Shown: positions 9,106-16,997, counted from the first letter of the stretch. The stretch is DNA of 54,129 bases from Paraburkholderia panacisoli (GCF_008369935.1 NZ_VTUZ01000055.1:1-54129); one strand, 5' to 3'. The notes: generated by a model from the sequence alone, not told the origin. Program-made: numbers and translations.

Positions 9106-9326
9106 TCACTGGGTACGGCACCACTGGCGCCCCCACTTGTCGTACCAGCAAACCACTTGAGGTTGCGTTGCTGCTGCTGCGGCCAGTCCCACGCCAAGCA
9201 CGACGTTACCGATCGCGCTTGCCGTCTGGGCGGCGGCGGTTCTCTCGACATCGGCAGCGTGCGACGACTGTGAGAAAGTGTTGTATTCCGCGCTGCACTT
9301 GATCTGATAGTCGTTCGTACGGAGTC
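9106..9326 (-). pseudogene. possible small membrane/secreted protein, start missing
   Basis: A coding-like frame ends at 9106. It contains KCSAEYNTFSQSSHAADVE, then an Ala/Gly-rich hydrophobic segment (IGNVVLGVGLAAAAA) and ends WYDKWGRQWC-RTQ. Upstream the frame runs into a stop with no usable start codon, while another frame offers ATG codons near 9340. A one-base frameshift is the simplest reading. It could instead be a chance frame. Confidence 0.3.
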
Positions 9327-9396
9327 AACATCCAGTGCATCATTAGTCTCGCTCTTCGTTTTCCTGTGCGGCCCGCGACGGGCGCGAGCGCTTATC

Positions 9397-9615
9397 CTAA
9401 TCTTTCGCTCGATTGGCTTCGGCATACAACTCGCCAAGAATCATGCGAGCAACGCTATCGGCTGCAAGACCACCGCGAGCGGGCTTTGACCCGCCCCCAT
9501 TCATCCTGACTGTCATCCACTCGTCCTTGTCGAGGGTATATGAACCTGTTACCTCAACGCCACTGACCGTGATAGCGATGTCGATCCAATTCTTAGGCGT
9601 ATTTTGTCGCTTCAC
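9397..9615 (-). CDS. small hypothetical protein, 72 aa
   Basis: Starts MKRQNTPKNWIDIAITV and has a beta-rich first half (SYTLDKDEWMTVRM) followed by a helix (LAADSVARMILGELYAEA). The natural composition and position in a same-strand run support a gene. No family recognised. Confidence 0.45.
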   Translation of the reverse strand: MKRQNTPKNWIDIAITVSGVEVTGSYTLDKDEWMTVRMNGGGSKPARGGLAADSVARMILGELYAEANRAKD

Positions 9616-9630
9616 TTTTGGCCTCTTTTC

Positions 9631-9864
9631 CTATACGGGATCGTTGGGCAGCCACATCAGCGCGCCGTCACCCTGATTGCCCGCAATTGTCGTCCACGTG
9701 CGGCCTGCCTCATCAGCTGCGATGCAGCCGGGTTGCCAGTGGTCTGGGTTTCGCAGCACGTTGACCCAGCTTTGCACGTCGCCGTTAAACAGCACGATCA
9801 CACCGCCTCGACCGACGTATCCGCTTTCCTCCCTCGAGCGGCGAGCTACTTCGAGGGGTGTCAT
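9631..9864 (-). CDS. small hypothetical protein, 77 aa
   Basis: Starts MTPLEVARRSREESGYV; the second half contains QSWVNVLRNPDHWQPG and WTTIAGNQGDGALMW. Tryptophan-rich and soluble, without a recognised domain. It lies 15 bp upstream of the 72-aa gene and 24 bp downstream of the 124-aa gene, consistent with an operon of short accessory genes. Confidence 0.45.
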   Translation of the reverse strand: MTPLEVARRSREESGYVGRGGVIVLFNGDVQSWVNVLRNPDHWQPGCIAADEAGRTWTTIAGNQGDGALMWLPNDPV

Positions 9865-9888
9865 GGCTTTTCCGTGGTTAGCGATTCG

Positions 9889-10263
9889 TTAGCGTCCCCC
9901 ACCAAATACGACGAGCAGGAGCAACCCCAAACCGATCAACCCTAGCATAGCGAGCGCCCTACGAATCTCTTGTCCATGCTTCGGTTCCGCCTCCTCAAGC
10001 GTGTGAGACTGAATCGGTTTCGTAACACTGGCCGTTGCCTCACGCTGCGCCCGACGTTTTTCGACCTGCGCTGCACTTCGCGCCTGCTCTTTAGCAAACT
10101 GTTTCGTCAACTTCTTTACAGCGCGTTCGCGCTCCCACTTGCTCACGCTGGCCGCCGCAGCAAATGGCGCACGTACTATCTGAACAACCGCGTAAAGCGC
10201 AAAGATCGGGGCTACGCTTGCTACGACGCCCGCTGATATCGGGGCTTTCGACAAAGCATCCAC
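9889..10263 (-). CDS. predicted membrane protein, 124 aa
   Basis: GTG start at 10263. A hydrophobic N-terminal segment (GVVASVAPIFALYAVVQIV) is followed by a highly charged Lys/Arg/Glu/Gln stretch (about 45-95), probably a coiled coil. A C-terminal membrane segment (LAMLGLIGLGLLLLVVF) ends in GGGR. The two anchors and charged middle suggest an inner-membrane protein with a cytoplasmic or periplasmic helical loop. Family not recognised. Confidence 0.5.
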   Translation of the reverse strand: MDALSKAPISAGVVASVAPIFALYAVVQIVRAPFAAAASVSKWERERAVKKLTKQFAKEQARSAAQVEKRRAQREATASVTKPIQSHTLEEAEPKHGQEIRRALAMLGLIGLGLLLLVVFGGGR

Positions 10264-10391
10264 AGTAGTTGTCGGTCATACGGCCCGGACTGGGCGGTTG
10301 CACACGCATTGAGCCTGACGGTGTTTCATGGACTGCCGCACACCACGAGCAATACCGCTTACCGTCAAGAGCGACGAGCGAATCCGCTCCT

Positions 10392-10934
10392 TCAGGCCGA
10401 GGCCCGTCGAGTCGTCCGCATGAAGCGCATGCGTAGCGTATCTTTCACGGCGCGTTTATTTGCTTTAACAAACGCTTCCATCTCGATGGACAGAGGCGGA
10501 GCAACGTGAAACTCGTCTCCGTAGTGCTGCTGGAACGATCCCCACGCCTGTCGTAGATGACCCCGCCGGCGAAAGTACGGGTGCATCCATACCCAATCCA
10601 TTGACCAGCCTGGGGCGTGATCAGTCCACTCCCGCCATCGAAAACAGCATGCCCCGAAAATGCGATGTGGCGTCGCCTCGTCCTCGACTATGTGGTCGTA
10701 GGCAGTCTCGTAAAACAAGTGAGCCTCATATCGGACAAACCCAATAGACGCTTCCGTTTCTGCGGCCTCAAACTGGACGAAATCAAATCCAAGCTCCCTC
10801 TTGAAATAGTAAGCCAACTGCTCGACAGCTTTCCGCAGTTCAAGTGGGGAGTGGCAGTCGATCTTGAGGGGAGACGCGGCTTTTAGGTATTCGTGGCGGC
10901 TGATCGGAGGAGCCAATGAGTAGAGGTCGGGCAC
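10392..10934 (-). CDS. possible GNAT-like acetyltransferase, 180 aa
   Basis: The frame begins with GTG at 10934. The second half contains GACCFRWREWTDHAPGW and then WVWMHPYFRRRGHLRQAW. This resembles the acetyl-CoA-binding strand and R-R-x-G-H/I-x-R loop of N-acetyltransferases, in which the backbone of the loop binds pyrophosphate. Length suits a single GNAT domain. The match rests on this one motif, so the call is tentative. It is followed closely by small membrane genes and preceded by hns in the same direction. Confidence 0.45.
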   Translation of the reverse strand: MPDLYSLAPPISRHEYLKAASPLKIDCHSPLELRKAVEQLAYYFKRELGFDFVQFEAAETEASIGFVRYEAHLFYETAYDHIVEDEATPHRIFGACCFRWREWTDHAPGWSMDWVWMHPYFRRRGHLRQAWGSFQQHYGDEFHVAPPLSIEMEAFVKANKRAVKDTLRMRFMRTTRRASA

Positions 10935-10950
10935 TTGCTTTTCCGTGGGC

Positions 10951-11244
10951 TCAGCGGTTAATCAAAAACTGTTCGCGCGACTGCCCTTTGATCCAAAGCG
11001 GCTCGCGTCCCATGCCGCCCCATGTAGCACCGGACACCGGATCGCGATACTTCGCCGGTTTGGTCCCCAGCTTCGGCCCACGCTTGCCTTTGGGTTGAGC
11101 AAATACCTGCTCCGGCGTCAGCGAGTACTCGTTGATGATCTCGCGAACCTTTTCTATCGCAGCAGTCACTTCCTGCTCTTGTGCGGCGTCAATTTGGCTT
11201 TGCAGTGCCTCACGTTGCTTCAGAAGTTCACGGTAGCTTGCCAC
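10951..11244 (-). CDS. H-NS family nucleoid-associated protein, 97 aa
   Basis: A small DNA-bridging silencing protein. The N-terminal half is a coiled-coil oligomerisation region (LLKQREALQSQIDAAQEQE). The C-terminal half has the H-NS DNA-binding signature KYRDPVSGATWGGMGREPLW. The G-R/G-P hook region is represented by GKRGPKLGTKPAKYRDP. The GTG at 11244 has a good GGAG Shine-Dalgarno 10 bases upstream. Plasmid-borne H-NS proteins usually silence AT-rich foreign genes and reduce the cost of carrying the plasmid. Length and sequence fit the short Burkholderia type well. Confidence 0.9.
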   Translation of the reverse strand: MASYRELLKQREALQSQIDAAQEQEVTAAIEKVREIINEYSLTPEQVFAQPKGKRGPKLGTKPAKYRDPVSGATWGGMGREPLWIKGQSREQFLINR

Positions 11245-11324
11245 TCATTTCTCCAGTCTGTTCACTTGAATGTCTCACGCTCGTAGCGCGACGTTTGGAA
11301 TACTGTCACACCAGCTTTTCCGCC

Positions 11325-11720
11325 TTACTTGATTAACCGCAAGCCAGCCGACTTGGCGGCTTTCGCGTCGAACGTTGCTGTGTATGCGCAATGTGCATCA
11401 TGACAAGCGCGCTCGATTAGGCAGTCCGCGAAATCGGCCTTCGAGGAAGTGAACACGCGAAGAGCTTTCCAAACTGTTTCGGCAGCTTCGACGCTCAACT
11501 CTTTAGTTCGAAGAAGGCCCTCAACGACTTTTGCAATCTGGTCACGATCCGCCGCGTACAAGCTGGAGAGAACCCACACGACTTCGACTATTGCAACCTG
11601 CGTTACGTAGCCGGGTTCGTCGGCCGTCAGCGACTCGATCAGTGCGCTCGCCTTCGGCGATTGCCCTGCGTCATCCTGGGCGATGTAACGGACTAGCACG
11701 TTTGTATCGAGACCGATCAT
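11325..11720 (-). CDS. PIN-domain toxin (VapC-like RNase)
   Basis: 131 residues with the PIN-fold acidic set: Asp5 in MIGLDTNVLVRY, a Glu in VAIVEVVWVL and Asp in KADFADCLIE, ending with TATFDAKAAK. Such proteins are Mg2+-dependent RNases that act as toxins unless held by a partner. The start ATG overlaps the antitoxin stop by one base (TAATG), so the two are coupled. The antitoxin is of AbrB/MazE type, a common pairing for PIN toxins in Burkholderiales. It may stabilise the plasmid. Confidence 0.88.
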   Translation of the reverse strand: MIGLDTNVLVRYIAQDDAGQSPKASALIESLTADEPGYVTQVAIVEVVWVLSSLYAADRDQIAKVVEGLLRTKELSVEAAETVWKALRVFTSSKADFADCLIERACHDAHCAYTATFDAKAAKSAGLRLIK

Positions 11721-11962
11721 TAAGCACCGGCTCCGCGCGCAGCGATGGCAGCATTCATATCTTCAACTGACACAGGCTTGGCCGGCTTCCCTACAAGCCC
11801 CTTGAGCGATTCCACGGATTTCGTCGCGGGGACTATCTCATAACGACCGGTGGTCTCATTGAGGACGAATTCGATTCTGTCGCCGGTTCCCAACCCCAAA
11901 TCGCTCCGAACGCCGACCGGGATCGTGACCTGGCCCTTCGACGTAATTGTCGCGGACGCCAT
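11720..11962 (-). CDS. AbrB/SpoVT-family antitoxin
   Basis: The ATG at 11962 gives an 80-residue protein starting MASATITSKGQVTIPVGVR. This is the swapped-hairpin AbrB DNA-binding fold, with the near-universal KGQVTIP motif, followed by GDRIEFVL. The C-terminal tail (VEDMNAAIAARG) is the likely toxin-binding part. An upstream Met at 12019 is possible but lies beyond the palindrome that probably controls the operon. The protein should bind that palindrome and repress the pair together with the PIN toxin. Confidence 0.88.
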   Translation of the reverse strand: MASATITSKGQVTIPVGVRSDLGLGTGDRIEFVLNETTGRYEIVPATKSVESLKGLVGKPAKPVSVEDMNAAIAARGAGA

Positions 11963-11986
11963 TGCATTCTCCTTGATTTCGATATT

Positions 11987-12004
11987 CCTTACTTTAAGGT
12001 AAGG
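11987..12004. promoter_or_regulatory. palindromic operator of the toxin-antitoxin pair
   Basis: CCTTAC-TTTAAG-GTAAGG, with perfect 6-bp arms, lies 25 bp upstream of the antitoxin start. That is where an autorepressing AbrB-type antitoxin would bind. Confidence 0.6.
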
Positions 12005-12112
12005 CAAAAGGGAAATCAAGGTCTGGATGTGATTTTTTAGTCTCCCTGTCCAGCTATATCGGCCGCTGAAGCATAAACTTCAGTGCATCCCGAGCCTTGC
12101 TCTGACAGACCG

Positions 12113-12602
12113 TCAATCCCAGTCGTCATCGAAAGCTGCCATGGCTTCACGCCGCTCGCGTGTGGACACTTCCAGATAAGGGGAGACATGATCCAGATGC
12201 GAATGGCCGAGCAGCAACTGCACGGTGTCGAGCGAGTGGCCCTGCGCAACCAGACGGCTCGCAAACGTCCTACGACCACTGTGGCTGCTATGACCGGCAC
12301 CGAGGCCAGCGGCTCGGTACAGACCGGTGACATAGCTTTGAAGGCTGTCGGCCGCGAGGTATTCGACCGTCTCACCATCGAAGTTGATCCGCCGCTTAAC
12401 GCTCAGCTCGAACGCGCTGCCTTTCTGCGTGAGGATCAACCGAGTGTAAGGCATGAGGCCGCGATACTCCCGACGATCCAGGGCGGCGCCAGCACCACGC
12501 TGGTAACGCCAGTCTATGTAGCGGTCGAATGCCGCGATTGTGCGCTCGTGTGCCAGATAGATACAGCGAGGGCGCCGCGGGCGAGCCTGCTGCGAAGTCC
12601 TT
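12113..12602 (-). pseudogene. tyrosine recombinase, C-terminal catalytic part only
   Basis: The frame carries the end of a phage-type integrase: SSHSGRRTFASRLV (H-x-x-R box), then LLLGHSHLDHVSPYLEV (second His and the nucleophile Tyr). The first catalytic Arg region and the N-terminal arm-binding domain are missing. The frame begins inside foreign sequence, where it meets the IS110 transposase fragment near 12603. It is inactive. Its presence suggests that an integrative element once ended here. Confidence 0.75.
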
Positions 12603-13172
12603 ATGTTCGACATCGTCCCAACAGCCGAGCGTGGCCAACAGCTTGCGCATCCGGTCGCGGTGCTGTAGCTCCTCCTTCTGCAACTGGCCGCGATCGCGCA
12701 TCAGATGGCGCGACGCTTCGTCTTGTGGCGACGGCACCCGGATCACGCGCATCCGGTCGCGCTCACCGCGCAGCCACGCGCGCAGATTGATTACCAGCTT
12801 GATCGCATCGAGCCGGTCGGTCTTTGCGCGCCGCTTGTGCCGCTCCACCGGGATGCTCGCCGGGTCGACGACGTAGCATTCGACGTGTTGCGCCTGCAGC
12901 GCGCGATAGATCCAGAACGCGTCCTGCCCGGCCTCGTAGCTGACGACGACGCGCACGTCCGCCGGCAGCACCCACTTGACTTTGTGCCGCTCGATCAGGT
13001 CCAACACGGCCTGCAGGCGGGCTGCGGCGTGCGGCTCCGCTACCGTATGCACGGCCGGCTGGTCCCGCCGCCCGTCGCGCAGCGCGACCTTCCACTTCGC
13101 CGCGGCAAGCTCAAGTGACACCGCCAGCACGAGTTGCTCGTTACTCGTCGTGTATGCCTGATCTCCGCACAT
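12603..13172 (-). pseudogene. IS110-family transposase, N-terminal part
   Basis: Begins MCGDQAYTTSNEQLVLAVSL and contains the DEDD RuvC-like core of IS110 transposases: VVVSYEAGQDAFWIYRAL, then VERHKRRAKTDRLDAIKLV. Homology stops around 12603 (WDDVEHKDF), where the integrase fragment starts. The frame then continues as nonsense to 12396. The C-terminal serine-containing domain is absent, so it cannot transpose. The upstream end of the element lies somewhere between 13173 and about 13330. Confidence 0.8.
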
Positions 13173-13429
13173 GATGCTCTCCTTCGAGCCGTGGTCAACA
13201 CGCTGATTCTAGGCGTCAGATCGTGGAGGCCTCGCATGCTTCATAGCATCTTATAGGTTGCTTCCGGCTGGAGCGGTTGCCGGGCGGGACTTACACCCGC
13301 TGGAAAGCGCCACCTTTTCACGGCGCACACCCATTGCGGTCAGTCGAGTCGATCCGACTCTTGCGGCGGCTTTCAACTCAAAACGGTCTTTCGCCGACGG
13401 TGCGCTACGGCGGACGATGGACCACCGCC
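13173..13429. other. non-coding end of the IS110 remnant
   Basis: The DNA upstream of the transposase start has no gene. In one group of IS110 elements this end encodes the bridge RNA, so part of one may survive here. I cannot define its limits by eye. Confidence 0.3.
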
Positions 13430-13552
13430 TCACAACGGCCGGGGCAGTTTTGCCGTAAATACCGTCCCGCGCGCGTCGGATTCAACTTCAATCGTTCCTT
13501 GATGCGCGCGTGCAGTTCGATTGGCGTAGAGCAAGCCAACAGTCCAATCATT
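13430..13552 (-). pseudogene. histidine kinase C-terminal fragment
   Basis: On the minus strand this reads GLLYANRTARAHQGTIEVES, then DARGTVFTAKLPRPL and a stop. This is the end of a HATPase_c domain, where sensor kinases show G-G-x-I-x-V-x-S followed by G-T-x-F-x-x-x-LP. Only about 40 residues remain. It is a leftover of a two-component system lost at this joint, next to the catabolic island. Confidence 0.5.
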
Positions 13553-13575
13553 GTTCATCATTGTGAACAATGATT
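13546..13575. promoter_or_regulatory. 12-bp perfect inverted repeat upstream of the decarboxylase gene
   Basis: AATCATTGTTCA and TGAACAATGATT are perfect inverted arms, 13546-13557 and 13564-13575, with a 6-base spacer. The repeat ends 96 bp before the ATG at 13672, a typical operator position for a dimeric regulator of the GntR or LysR kind. The cognate protein is not known. Confidence 0.6.
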
Positions 13576-13671
13576 TATCACAAAAGCTATTTAATTCCGG
13601 AATCAGTAGAAATAAACTGGGTTCACCGGTTAGCGAATTCAGCGACCTCTCACTTTTATCAGGAGAATACT

Positions 13672-14061
13672 ATGCCGCTCGTTAAGTTCGACATTCTTGA
13701 AGGTCGCAGTGAAGCCCAAATCACATCAATGCTGGACGCAGCACACCGCGCCGTTGTTGACTCGTTTCAGGTGCCGGAAGGCGACCGTTATCAAGTCGTC
13801 AGCGAACATCGTGCATCGCACCTGATCATTGAAGATACCGGCCTCGGCATTACGCGTACCGATAATATGGTCATGCTGACCGTGATCAGCCGGCCTCGAA
13901 GCACGGACGCGAAGCAGATGTTCTACAGGGAACTCACGCATCTGCTTCAGAAACACTGCGACATCGCGCCGAGTGACGTTGTAGTGTCGTTCGTCATCAA
14001 TTCCGATGAAGACTGGAGCTTTGGCCACGGAGTCGCACAGTTCCTGACTGGCGAACTTTGA
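13672..14061 (+). CDS. malonate semialdehyde decarboxylase-like tautomerase-fold protein, 129 aa
   Basis: Expected to decarboxylate malonate semialdehyde to acetaldehyde. I choose the ATG at 13672 (AGGAG ten bases upstream), which gives MPLVKFDILEGRSE. Removal of Met exposes Pro1, the catalytic residue of the tautomerase superfamily. Counting from Pro1, Asp37 (EGDRYQ) and Arg73/Arg75 (SRPRS) fall exactly where malonate semialdehyde decarboxylase has its catalytic Asp37, Arg73 and Arg75. The mature length of about 129 and the ending DWSFGHG-AQFLTGEL also fit. It is convergent with the permease gene and lies by a cis-CaaD-like gene. Its own promoter region carries a long inverted repeat. Another tautomerase function cannot be excluded without assay. 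Confidence 0.82.
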   Translation: MPLVKFDILEGRSEAQITSMLDAAHRAVVDSFQVPEGDRYQVVSEHRASHLIIEDTGLGITRTDNMVMLTVISRPRSTDAKQMFYRELTHLLQKHCDIAPSDVVVSFVINSDEDWSFGHGVAQFLTGEL

Positions 14062-14073
14062 GTATTGGCGACA

Positions 14074-14098
14074 AGCGCACACCACTACTGTGTGCGCT
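14074..14098. terminator. hairpin between convergent genes
   Basis: AGCGCACAC and GTGTGCGCT form a perfect 9-bp stem with a 7-base loop between two converging stop codons. There is no T-run, so termination is likely but not certain. Confidence 0.5.
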
Positions 14099-14173
14099 AT
14101 CACCAATGTATGATGGTTCCGGGAGTTCCTCTATGACTCGCTAAGTCTGAGCATTATTCACGGGCTTGATAAC

Positions 14174-15838
14174 TTAGTCATCGATGGTGCGCAAGCGAGT
14201 TTCCGGCAGGAAGAAAAATCCTACTACAAGAGAAACAGCCGCGATCACAACCGGGTACCACACACCAGCATAGATATTGCCAGTCGCAGCAACCAGCGCG
14301 AACGCAGTCGTAGGCAAAAAGCCTCCAAACCAGCCGTTACCGATGTGGTAAGGCAGTGACATCGCCGTATAGCGGATACGCGTAGGAAATAGTTCGACCA
14401 GCGTCGCACCAATTGGACCGTAAACCATTGCAACAGTCAGAACCAGTCCAACGAGAAGCAACAGCACCATCGGATAATTGATGAGTTTTGGATCGGATGT
14501 TGTCGGATAACCGACGGATTTGATAACAGCTCCAAGCTTGCTTTCAAAATCCTTGATTTGCTTGGCGCCCACTATCTTCTCCATCCCGACAGCATCTACG
14601 CTGTCGATTCGCGTATCGCCAACACGAACGTAGGCGACGGTGCCTGCTGGAGCGGCCTGATTCGAATAGTTCACCCCCGACTTAGCAAGAAATGACTTCG
14701 CGATATCGCACGAGTTTGTAAAGCTCGATGTACCGACTGGATTGAACTGGAATGAGCAGGTGCTGGGATCCGCGACAACCGTCACGGGGGCGTTCTCCTG
14801 CGCGGCATACAACGCCGGATTTCCAAACATGGTCAGACCATGAAAGATCGGGAAGTACGTTAGGATCGCCAACAGAAACCCGGAGAGGATAACAGGCTTG
14901 CGGCCAACGCGATCTGACAGCGCACCAAAGAGCACAATCATCGGAGTGCCAATCAGTAGTGCGGCCGCAATCAGGAGGTTCGCCGTCACCGGATTAACCT
15001 TCAGCGTCTGCGTCAGGAAAAAGAGTGCGTAGAACTGTCCCGCGTACCAGATCACAGCCTGCCCCGCGACTACGCCAAACAGTGCGATCAGTACGAGGCG
15101 CAGGTTTTTCCACTCACCGAACGCCTCTTTGATCGGCGCCTTCGAAGTCGCATTCTCCTTTTTCATTTTGAGAAAGACCGGCGATTCGCTGAGTGTGAGT
15201 CGAATCCACACTGAAATCGAAACGAGTACTATTGAGAATACGAACGGGATGCGCCATGCCCAGTCGGCGAAGACTGACTCGCCTGCAATCAAACGGGTCC
15301 CGAGAATAACCAGCAACGAAAGGAAAAACCCAAGCGTTGCTGTGGTCTGAATCCACGCTGTGTATCCACCCCGCTTTGTAGCTGGTGCGTGTTCGGCCAC
15401 ATAGGTCGCTGCGCCGCCGTATTCCCCGCCGAGTGCGAGCCCCTGAACCAACCGGAGCACGATGAGCATTACCGGGGCCGTGATACCGATGCTCGCGTAC
15501 GACGGCAAAACGCCGACCAGGAAAGTTGAAGCCCCCATCAGCAGAATAGTCACGAGGAACGTGTACTTTCGGCCTACGAGATCGCCCAGACGCCCAAACA
15601 CAAGCGCGCCAAAGGGGCGCACTGCGAAGCCCGCGGCGAATGCTAGCAGCGCGAAAATGAACGCTGCCGTTTCGTTCACGCCAGAGAAGAACTGCTTCCC
15701 GACTACAGTTGCAAGAGAACCATACAGATAAAAGTCATACCACTCAAAGACAGTGCCAAGCGACGAAGCAAATATGATCTTGCGTTCGTCGGAAGTCATC
15801 CGACGTCGCTCTTGCAGAGGAAGGGCTGAGGTGTTCAA
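14174..15838 (-). CDS. MFS permease of the metabolite:H+ symporter branch, haloacid-permease-like, 554 aa
   Basis: A 12-helix inner-membrane transporter expected to import a small carboxylate with protons. The signature FEWYDFYLYG is at residues 31-40, the MFS loop motif GRLGDLVGRK follows, and its repeat LSDRVGRKP is in the second half. The protein is unusually long because of a roughly 108-residue insert (about 348-455) with two cysteines, predicted to be outside the membrane. Length and insert recall the Deh4p haloacid permease of Burkholderia MBA4 (from memory). TTG at 15838 is preferred because TAGGAG lies just before it; the later ATG at 15799 lacks such a site. It lies 39 bp downstream of the cis-CaaD-like gene, probably in one operon. 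Confidence 0.85.
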   Translation of the reverse strand: MNTSALPLQERRRMTSDERKIIFASSLGTVFEWYDFYLYGSLATVVGKQFFSGVNETAAFIFALLAFAAGFAVRPFGALVFGRLGDLVGRKYTFLVTILLMGASTFLVGVLPSYASIGITAPVMLIVLRLVQGLALGGEYGGAATYVAEHAPATKRGGYTAWIQTTATLGFFLSLLVILGTRLIAGESVFADWAWRIPFVFSIVLVSISVWIRLTLSESPVFLKMKKENATSKAPIKEAFGEWKNLRLVLIALFGVVAGQAVIWYAGQFYALFFLTQTLKVNPVTANLLIAAALLIGTPMIVLFGALSDRVGRKPVILSGFLLAILTYFPIFHGLTMFGNPALYAAQENAPVTVVADPSTCSFQFNPVGTSSFTNSCDIAKSFLAKSGVNYSNQAAPAGTVAYVRVGDTRIDSVDAVGMEKIVGAKQIKDFESKLGAVIKSVGYPTTSDPKLINYPMVLLLLVGLVLTVAMVYGPIGATLVELFPTRIRYTAMSLPYHIGNGWFGGFLPTTAFALVAATGNIYAGVWYPVVIAAVSLVVGFFFLPETRLRTIDD

Positions 15839-15877
15839 GGGCGTCTCCTACCAGATTTTTCCAGTCGTTTGCGTGCG

Positions 15878-16324
15878 TTATTGCGCCTTGCTCAAGCTCA
15901 GCAGGTAATCGCGATCTTCGGGAGGCAGCGACTCAAGCCACTCGGCTTCCTTGCCAGGTTGCGGCAAAACCTGCCCGTACTCCACCATGTTCGCTGGCGG
16001 CAACTCGGAAATATAGGTCCACAAAAACCGTTTCTCGATGTGCGTCACGGTGTGGATCGACTCGGTGATGTCTGCAAGCAAGCGCTTCTTCTGCTCCTCC
16101 GTGCGACCGGCACGGATGTGGCCGTGAACGAATACTTGCGGCTTGTTGATTTCGACTCCGCCCATAAAGTGTGAGCCGCCTGGAATTTCAGTAAAAACGA
16201 CTTGGGCGAAAAAGCCCTGCGCACCCGTTGCTTGGCTGTGGGCGCGAGTAATTTCCTTGGCAACCTTCCTCTTGAGATCAGGCGTCAGGAGGTCTTGCGT
16301 TGCGGATACGATGTAAGTAGGCAT
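15878..16324 (-). CDS. cis-3-chloroacrylic acid dehalogenase-like protein, 148 aa
   Basis: A tautomerase-superfamily enzyme expected to add water to a 3-carbon unsaturated acid and release chloride, giving malonate semialdehyde. Counted from Pro1, all six residues known to matter in cis-CaaD are present at the same numbers: Pro1, His28 (RAHSQ), Arg70 and Arg73 (HIRAGR), Tyr103 (LWTYIS) and Glu114 (NMVEYGQ). Surrounding blocks such as FAQVVF, VFVHGH and VEYGQVLPQPG-EAEW also match the family. The ATG at 16324 has GGAG upstream. The weakly active homologue Cg10062 shares the same residues, so true substrate preference is open. A marR gene precedes it and the permease follows. Confidence 0.83.
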   Translation of the reverse strand: MPTYIVSATQDLLTPDLKRKVAKEITRAHSQATGAQGFFAQVVFTEIPGGSHFMGGVEINKPQVFVHGHIRAGRTEEQKKRLLADITESIHTVTHIEKRFLWTYISELPPANMVEYGQVLPQPGKEAEWLESLPPEDRDYLLSLSKAQ

Positions 16325-16403
16325 TTTTCAAGTCTCCGATGAGAATGTGTAACCGGGGGTGATGCTTCCGAGACTGTTACCGCTTCGGAATCGATCACAT
16401 CAA

Positions 16404-16507
16404 GATGTAGCTGCAACTATTTGTCTGGATAATCCCGTTTGGGATGGCTTGGTGCGTGGCATCAAGTAGTTGTAGATGCATCCTATACGGTGCAATGCAC
16501 AAGTCAA
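16404..16507 (-). promoter_or_regulatory. promoter with two MarR-type operators
   Basis: On the minus strand TTGACT (16502-16507) and TAGGAT (16480-16485) are 16 bases apart and form a plausible sigma70 promoter for the dehalogenase gene. Overlapping the -10 is GATGCATCTACAAC (reverse of 16469-16482). A second copy in the opposite orientation, GATGTAGCTGCAAC, is at 16404-16417. The two match at 11 of 14 positions when inverted. Confidence 0.6.
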
Positions 16508-16562
16508 TACGCAAAAAACCGTTTCTAAGCGTGCTTTGATTAGGATATTCCCTGATGCTCCC

Positions 16563-16997
16563 TTACCTGAGTGCGACGCGTTGTAATGTCTCCAACGCAT
16601 CAAGAAGTGCCTTGTTCGCGGGGCCGTTTAGGAAACCTTGAACGCCATCCTCGACGCGACGCTGGGCGACACTCCAATACGGTTCCGCACTGCGCAGCTT
16701 CTTGACTCCTGCTTTGCTCAACCGGGCTAATCGATATCGGGCATCCTGTTCCGGATCGACGCTGACACTGACCCAACCAGCGTTAATCAGGATCTTCAGG
16801 TTCCGGGAGATCGTGGTCTTGTCTAGCGCAGCCTCGGCCGCGACCTCGTTATAGGTCGCTGTTCCGAGACGCTCTAGCGCCCGCAAGAGCGAGAACTGTG
16901 TGATTTTCAAGCCAACCGGACGGAGTGCCTCGTCGTAGATGCCCGTCAACTGGTTGGCCGAACGTCGAAATTGGGTACAGTAACAGTCAGTGAACAT
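16563..16997 (-). CDS. MarR-family transcriptional regulator, 144 aa
   Basis: A small winged-helix regulator that usually represses until a phenolic or carboxylic ligand binds. It opens MFTDCYCTQFRRSANQLTG. The recognition region is YNEVAAEAALDKTTISRNLK, followed by the wing (VSVDPEQDARYRLARLSKAG). Its start has AGGAG upstream. It is immediately upstream of the dehalogenase and permease genes in the same orientation. The same 14-bp motif occurs both before this gene (17057) and before the dehalogenase gene, so autoregulation and control of the pathway are likely. Cysteines near the N-terminus could be redox-sensitive, but this is only a guess. Confidence 0.9.
   Translation of the reverse strand: MFTDCYCTQFRRSANQLTGIYDEALRPVGLKITQFSLLRALERLGTATYNEVAAEAALDKTTISRNLKILINAGWVSVSVDPEQDARYRLARLSKAGVKKLRSAEPYWSVAQRRVEDGVQGFLNGPANKALLDALETLQRVALR

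Noticed and set aside
12396..12603. Continuation of the IS110 transposase frame into the integrase region
   Set aside because: IS110 homology stops near 12603, and the integrase C-terminus in another frame explains the same bases.
16404..16482. Reading the inverted GATGTA motif pair as a rho-independent terminator of marR
   Set aside because: The arms are 51 bases apart, AT-rich and without a T-run, and they overlap a promoter; an operator pair fits better.
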